Virus record (IMG/VR): IMGVR_UViG_3300043137_000539
Location: 1 to 25,002 of that record
Length of the DNA: 25,002 nt
DNA from: a virus
Reading direction: 5' to 3' (one strand)
The stretch's first letter is position 1. Each line of letters starts with the position of its first letter. A model generated the notes under the pieces. It made no database searches. It was not told the origin of the DNA and saw only the letters and a program-made list of their open reading frames with translations. Made by a program: the position numbers and the translations under genes. Below are positions 20,932-25,002 of this stretch, piece by piece.

Positions 20932-21952
20932 GCCGATTAACAATAAAATCTCCAACGATTTAGTGGATTTAGAACCAACTGCGGTTTTGGAGTTTTACAA
21001 GCTCTATTATGATACGATTAATGAGCCTGATTCTTTTTTCCCTTTTCATCCTTGCTCTCACGGAATTGAAAACAATGTAATCTTAAATGGAATTTCTTAT
21101 TTGCCAATTGCGGTAGAAGTTGAAGATTTTGAGACTAACGCTTTTAATAGAATTAACAGACCTCGTATTCGAATTAGTAATGCTAACTTAACGATTAGTC
21201 AAGTTTTAAGACGCAAAAATGATTTTAAACAAGCAAAAATAGAACGAATTAAAATCTTTTTAAAGTATATTGACGATGTTAATTTTGAAGGCGGCGTTAA
21301 TCCATTTGGCGTTGCTGACCCAACCGCAGAAATTAATAAAGACACTTATATTATTTCTCAAAAACTTGCAGAAAATAAAATGCTTGTTGAGTTTGAATTG
21401 ACTGCTCCATTTGATTTGGAGAACTTTACGATTCCTGGGCGTTTAGTATTGTCTCGTTACTGTTATTGGCAATATAGAGGTGTTGGTTGCAATTATTTTG
21501 GTCAACCTGTTTGTCAAGAAAACGATCAAAATTTTACTGTAATTCCAACAGGAGCTTTTAACTTCCAAACAACTGAAAACGAATGGAGTTATGGCAGGTC
21601 TTATAATAGCGGCGAAATAATTTACGCAACTACAGATAAAGACCCTTTCCGCACTTGGTATGTTTGCAAGACTGAGCATACAGCTTCGGAAAATAATCAT
21701 CCTAGTTTAGATGTTTCTCCTTGGGAGAAAGATGGTTGTTCTAAAATTATATCTTCTTGCAGAAAAAGGTTCTCTAATACAGGAATTAATTATACTGGAT
21801 ACTTGAATGGAGTTTCGGGACAAAACCAAACAGTATACAATTTAGTACCAGCAACTCTTAATGCCGACATTTCTGTGTCTTATTTACCATTTGGCGGCTT
21901 TCCAGCAACAGACAAATATCAATATGGAGCTTCATACAAAGGTAGAAAATAA
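20930..21952 (+). CDS. L: Minor tail protein L-like (tail tip), with inserted domain
   Basis: A 340-aa homologue of lambda gpL, a tail-tip protein. ISNDLVDLEPTAVLEFYKLY matches the gpL start. The iron-sulfur cysteine pattern of gpL is exact: C178-x8-C187 (in YCYWQYRGVGC) and C270-x6-C277 (in GCSKIISSC). Between the pairs lies an extra domain, W219-W265, with the W..GRSYNSGEII...WYVCKTEH...W layout of CBM5/12 carbohydrate-binding modules. I chose the ATG at 20930; the frame extends back to 20822 but that part would be antisense to the GNAT-like gene and has no counterpart in gpL. Confidence 0.88.
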   Translation: MPINNKISNDLVDLEPTAVLEFYKLYYDTINEPDSFFPFHPCSHGIENNVILNGISYLPIAVEVEDFETNAFNRINRPRIRISNANLTISQVLRRKNDFKQAKIERIKIFLKYIDDVNFEGGVNPFGVADPTAEINKDTYIISQKLAENKMLVEFELTAPFDLENFTIPGRLVLSRYCYWQYRGVGCNYFGQPVCQENDQNFTVIPTGAFNFQTTENEWSYGRSYNSGEIIYATTDKDPFRTWYVCKTEHTASENNHPSLDVSPWEKDGCSKIISSCRKRFSNTGINYTGYLNGVSGQNQTVYNLVPATLNADISVSYLPFGGFPATDKYQYGASYKGRK

Positions 21953-22328
21953 TTTTCAAGACATTCTTAAATTTTTAAAAGATCATAGTGATCGTTATTT
22001 TAATATTGAATGTTGCGCTTTCGTAGGATTAAAAGATGAGAATTTTATTGTTCAAATTTTAGCGAATCGCTCTCCAGAGCCTAATTCTTTTTTTTGTGTT
22101 GATCCTTTGGATTTTTTAAAATTCAAAAGCGAAAATGAGTTGTTATTTATTTTTCATTCTCACCCCAATACAAGCGCTGATTTTTCAGAAATGGATAAAG
22201 CTAATGCAGAAGCTTGTTGTTTGTTATCTCTCGTTTACTCTGTGGTTGATAATAAATTCGCTATTTACGAGCCGCAAAATCACGAAATAGATGTAAATAT
22301 ATTAAACAAGGTAAAAGGTTATTTATGA
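21924..22328 (+). CDS. K: Tail assembly protein K-like, JAMM peptidase domain only
   Basis: A 134-aa protein with a complete JAMM/MPN+ zinc site: E29 in IECCAFVG and H78-x-H80-x7-S88-x2-D91 in HSHPNTSADFSEMD. Lambda gpK has this domain plus a C-terminal NlpC/P60 domain, which is absent here. It probably helps assemble the tail tip or cleaves a protein or peptidoglycan. It overlaps L by 29 bp and the next gene by 4 bp (ATGA). An end fragment of it is duplicated at 22938-23009. Confidence 0.88.
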   Translation: MELHTKVENNFQDILKFLKDHSDRYFNIECCAFVGLKDENFIVQILANRSPEPNSFFCVDPLDFLKFKSENELLFIFHSHPNTSADFSEMDKANAEACCLLSLVYSVVDNKFAIYEPQNHEIDVNILNKVKGYL

Positions 22329-22939
22329 CGGAGGTTTATTTTCACGGTGTTCTAGCAAAAAAATATGGTTCGAAGCGTCTTATGGCTCTTTCGAAACCAA
22401 AGGATTTGCTGGGTATTATGGAAGCTAATCATGATGAATTTTTGACTGATTTAAAAGAACTATTTAAAAAAAATATTCACTATACTTATGTAGTGAATGG
22501 GGAGTGGGCTAAAAATGGAGAGTCTCACTTTGGGAAAATTAATAGATTAGATTTTGTTCCTATGATTTGGGGAAGTGGTCCAGCAACAGTATTCAGCATA
22601 ATAAGCCTTGTTATTTCTATAGCCTCTTCTATATATTCATTTATTCAAGCTGGAAAAGTAGAGTATCCAAAAGTTCCTGGAGCAGAAGGTGTTTCTGCCG
22701 CTTTTAGTAAATCTTTAGCGTTCTCTAACAGAGAAAACGTTTTAGAACAAGGCAATCCCGTTCCGCTTGTTTATGGTAGATTAAGAATAGGTTCTTTTGT
22801 AATTCAATCTTCTCTCAAATCTTTCCCATTAAGCTTGTCGTTAACAGATGAATTCATTAATAATTCTTCTAAAAGGGGCAGTAATCAAATCGCTACTATT
22901 GATAGTTCCGATTCTGAAGCTACAAGCCCATCGGCATAA
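22325..22939 (+). CDS. I: Tail assembly protein I-like, copy 1
   Basis: A 204-aa homologue of lambda gpI (tail assembly), recognised by VYFHGVLAKKYG at the start (compare gpI ICLYGDLQRFG), a hydrophobic middle (about 84-113), and FSNRENVLEQGNPVPLVYGR followed by LRIGSFVIQSSL (compare gpI FSSLDNMVAQGNVLPVLYGE then MRVGSRVVSQE). It is coupled to K by an ATGA overlap. A second copy follows. Confidence 0.86.
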   Translation: MTEVYFHGVLAKKYGSKRLMALSKPKDLLGIMEANHDEFLTDLKELFKKNIHYTYVVNGEWAKNGESHFGKINRLDFVPMIWGSGPATVFSIISLVISIASSIYSFIQAGKVEYPKVPGAEGVSAAFSKSLAFSNRENVLEQGNPVPLVYGRLRIGSFVIQSSLKSFPLSLSLTDEFINNSSKRGSNQIATIDSSDSEATSPSA

Positions 22940-23009
22940 AATAAATTATTTTGAATTAAAAAATCATGAAGCGAATGTAAATATAATAAAGGCAAAAGGT
23001 TATTTATGA
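22938..23009 (+). pseudogene. Remnant of a duplicated gene K 3' end
   Basis: The 66 bp between the two I genes read, in one frame, KINYFELKNHEANVNIIKA then KGYL and stop. The intact K ends KFAIYEPQNHEIDVNILNKV then KGYL. So the last 23 codons of K survive as a scrap, ending in the same TGA that overlaps the ATG of copy 2. There is no start codon. Confidence 0.85.
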
Positions 23010-23638
23010 CGGAAATTTATTTACATGGCATCTTAGCAAAAAAATATGGTTCGAAGCATCGCATTGCTCTTTCGAAACCAAGGGATTTGATAGGAGCAAT
23101 GGAAGCTAACAATGATGAATTTTTAGCAGATTTAAAAGAACTATTCAAAAAAAATATTCATTACACTTATGTAGTAAATGGTAAATGGATTAAAAATGCT
23201 GAGTACGATAAAGAAAAAATCAAGAGATTAGATTTTGTTCCAATAATTTTAGGTAGCGGTCCTATTTATGCTGGAGCATGGATTACATGGTGGATGATTA
23301 TAGCTCTTATTATTGCTATAGCTTCGGCAGTATATTCTTATATTCAAGCTGGAAAGGTAGAATATCCGCGAGTTCCTGGCGCTGAAGGGGCTACATCCGC
23401 TTTAAGTAAATCTTTAGCCTTCTCTAATAGAGAGAATATTGTGGAACAAGGTAATCCAGTTCCTCTTGTTTACGGAAGATTAAAACTTGGTTCTTTTGTT
23501 ATTCAATCTTCTTTAAAAACTTTCCCATTATCTTTATCATTAACGGATGAATTTATTAATAGCTCCACTAAGAAAGGTCATAATCAAATAGCCACTATTG
23601 ACAGTTCAGACTCCGAAGCTACAAGCCCATCAACATAA
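23006..23638 (+). CDS. Tail assembly protein I-like, copy 2
   Basis: A 210-aa paralogue of the preceding protein, with IYLHGILAKKYG at the start and FSNRENIVEQGNPVPLVYGR in the C-terminal half. The hydrophobic middle is longer and richer in Trp and Ile (AGAWITWWMIIALIIAIASA). Reading frame and conserved ends are intact, so it is probably functional. The two copies may form a mixed complex, or one may have replaced the other's role. Its start overlaps the K remnant's stop in ATGA. Confidence 0.83.
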   Translation: MTEIYLHGILAKKYGSKHRIALSKPRDLIGAMEANNDEFLADLKELFKKNIHYTYVVNGKWIKNAEYDKEKIKRLDFVPIILGSGPIYAGAWITWWMIIALIIAIASAVYSYIQAGKVEYPRVPGAEGATSALSKSLAFSNRENIVEQGNPVPLVYGRLKLGSFVIQSSLKTFPLSLSLTDEFINSSTKKGHNQIATIDSSDSEATSPST

Positions 23639-23639
23639 T

Positions 23640-25002
23640 ATGAATCATTTTAATAAGAAAAATTTTAGTTTTATTAAAGGCGCTGGTGGCCCCAAGATGC
23701 CAAAGCCACCTCCACCGCCAACTCTGAAACCGCCAGTAATGGGGGATTTGCAAGCTATTTCTTCTTACGAATATGTTGAGAACGTAGATTTAATCTCTGA
23801 CGGAAGCATTGATGGTTTAGTAAACCAACGCGGCGAATATGTTAATGATGCAGGTATTTTCGAAGCAATTTATTTAGAAGATGTGCCCGTTAAGCAATCT
23901 GCTACTATTTCTGGAGATAATACTCTTCAGTCTTTTGATTTATCTTTTATTGGAACTGGTTTTTCAGGAGTAGTTGGCGGATTTTCTGGTAAATATTACG
24001 ACCTTAATAATAATTTTTTAGATAAAACTTTAAAATCTACAGCCCCTTCTCTAACTGGATATTTGAGCGGAGTGGGATACTCTGTTTTGAATTCTAGAAG
24101 AGACATAGCGAATAGCATATACTCGTCAGTTCAAGAAATTAATACAGCTTTAGATCAGGCTTCTTACTCGCCAGATACAGATATTTATAGACAATTACGA
24201 TCTATTGATGCTAAATTTAATTACAAATCTCCTAAAGAAATTCAATCTTATTTGCTGCCGAATTTCCCTCAAGAATTTGATGAGGATTATCCGTTTTTTT
24301 GTTTGAAATTGACCGTTACTGGTGATAGTATCTCAAATTATTCAACTGATATGTACACATATCTTGATAGTGATTTACTTAATCAAACATATTTACCACT
24401 TGAGAGTACAGAGTTGCAAAACAGAAGATTTCTTGCTCCGCCTCCTAAAATTAATTTAACTTATTTCGATACGACTTCTAATTTAAACGAAGGTATAGAT
24501 AATACAAATTACCGCTTGTGCGGTTCAATGTACGTTTTTGCTTACAAAGAGAATGATAGACCTTTTAAAAATTCAATTGACGCAATTATTAAGAATATTA
24601 AATCTATAAAATTAATAGATTCAGCTTCTAAATATAATGTTGGCAACGCTTCAATGGAGATTCGCAATGGAGATGAGTTGCAAAAACCTTTAAGCCTATT
24701 TAATAAAACCTATTTAGATAAAAATTATGGCGCTTTATTACGCGGACCTTTCGCAAAAGGTAGATCAATAGCTACTTTATATAAAGATCCAATGCATTTA
24801 AATGCCAAGTTTGATACAGATGCAGAATACTCAAAAACTGGAGTAGATAATAATATTTTAAATGACGTTATTACAGACGATCAGCGTAAATTAGCTTTAT
24901 CTTATGATGCAAATAGGGCACTTAATGATTCTAATGTTCAGAAAAAATCTCAAACTATATTATCAGGCGCAAGCTCCGTATTTAGAATATTAAAATGTTT
25001 GC
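23640..25002 (+). CDS. J: Tail tip protein J-like (host specificity), N-terminal part
   Basis: Open from the ATG at 23640 to the right edge (454 codons, no stop). MNHFNKKNFSFIKGAGGPKM is followed by a proline run (KPPPPPTLKPP), then SYEYVENVDLISDGSIDGLV and AIYLEDVPVK (about 42-82), the signature start of gpJ ('vDliSeGpIeGlv...vyLddtPv'). In lambda, J forms the central tail fibre and binds the receptor. The receptor-binding end is outside the window. It starts 1 nt after copy 2 of I. Confidence 0.86.
   Translation, partial: MNHFNKKNFSFIKGAGGPKMPKPPPPPTLKPPVMGDLQAISSYEYVENVDLISDGSIDGLVNQRGEYVNDAGIFEAIYLEDVPVKQSATISGDNTLQSFDLSFIGTGFSGVVGGFSGKYYDLNNNFLDKTLKSTAPSLTGYLSGVGYSVLNSRRDIANSIYSSVQEINTALDQASYSPDTDIYRQLRSIDAKFNYKSPKEIQSYLLPNFPQEFDEDYPFFCLKLTVTGDSISNYSTDMYTYLDSDLLNQTYLPLESTELQNRRFLAPPPKINLTYFDTTSNLNEGIDNTNYRLCGSMYVFAYKENDRPFKNSIDAIIKNIKSIKLIDSASKYNVGNASMEIRNGDELQKPLSLFNKTYLDKNYGALLRGPFAKGRSIATLYKDPMHLNAKFDTDAEYSKTGVDNNILNDVITDDQRKLALSYDANRALNDSNVQKKSQTILSGASSVFRILKCL

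Larger units (their letters stand above)
22325..23638 (+). repeat. Tandem duplication of gene I with a fragment of gene K
   Basis: Two diverged copies of gene I (22325-22939 and 23006-23638) are each preceded by the same K-end sequence (GTAAAAGGTTATTTATGACGG in copy 1 and GCAAAAGGTTATTTATGACGG in copy 2, each one base longer than shown here when aligned). The proteins are roughly three quarters identical by eye and differ mainly in the hydrophobic middle and the region just before it. Confidence 0.9.

Noticed and set aside
22362-22378. tRNA-like GGTTCGAAGC string
   Set aside because: It is in the conserved coding sequence of both I copies (YGSK codons) and no cloverleaf can be built around it.

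Overview
The window is part of a large tailed-phage genome. It is AT-rich and packed with small genes. The only RNA-type signals I see are terminators, and there are no tRNA, rRNA, CRISPR or IS sequences. Evidence for a phage: a lambda-type tail-tip cassette in the order L-K-I-I'-J on the right, an rIIA/rIIB pair on the left, YopX-family proteins, and a likely holin and spanin pair. A siphovirus-like tail is the best guess. The lipoprotein o-spanin candidate points to a Gram-negative host. I cannot name the host. Many genes lack a Shine-Dalgarno sequence, but a few have a strong one, and promoters follow the bacterial TTGACA/TATAAT pattern, which argues against a Bacteroidetes host.

Layout. 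Left third (1-10984, minus strand): a small possibly virion-associated protein, rIIB and rIIA, then a long run of overlapping small accessory genes, including two YopX proteins, a DUF6745 protein with its usual partner, cysteine-rich proteins and several tiny membrane proteins. Middle (11007-15119): a prolyl-4-hydroxylase-like oxygenase, a lone plus-strand HEXXH metallopeptidase-like gene, a holin candidate, a calcineurin-like phosphoesterase and a UvsE/UVDE repair endonuclease. Then 15153-20931 (minus strand): a miniature kinase-fold protein, an ECF-like sigma factor, ThyX, a spanin-like pair, a T4 beta-glucosyltransferase-like enzyme, a sulfotransferase, a PD-(D/E)XK nuclease and a GNAT-like protein. 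From 20930 to the right edge (plus strand): the tail-tip genes, the last running off the window.

Regulation. About a dozen minus-strand genes carry a near-consensus sigma70 promoter with a 16-17 bp spacer, and its -10 box lies only 4-12 nt from the start codon, so the mRNAs should be leaderless or nearly so. The tail cassette has no such promoter and may depend on another factor; the phage sigma factor is an obvious candidate. Three intrinsic terminators divide the minus-strand units. One of them lies inside the 3' end of an opposing coding sequence.

Most notable: the leaderless promoter set; a tandem duplication of the tail gene I that left a scrap of gene K between the copies; a carbohydrate-binding-like insertion in the L protein between its Fe-S cysteine pairs; two divergent genes whose start codons overlap in a single CATG; and a cluster of transferases that could modify DNA or glycans. 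No stretch longer than 300 bases lacks a gene.
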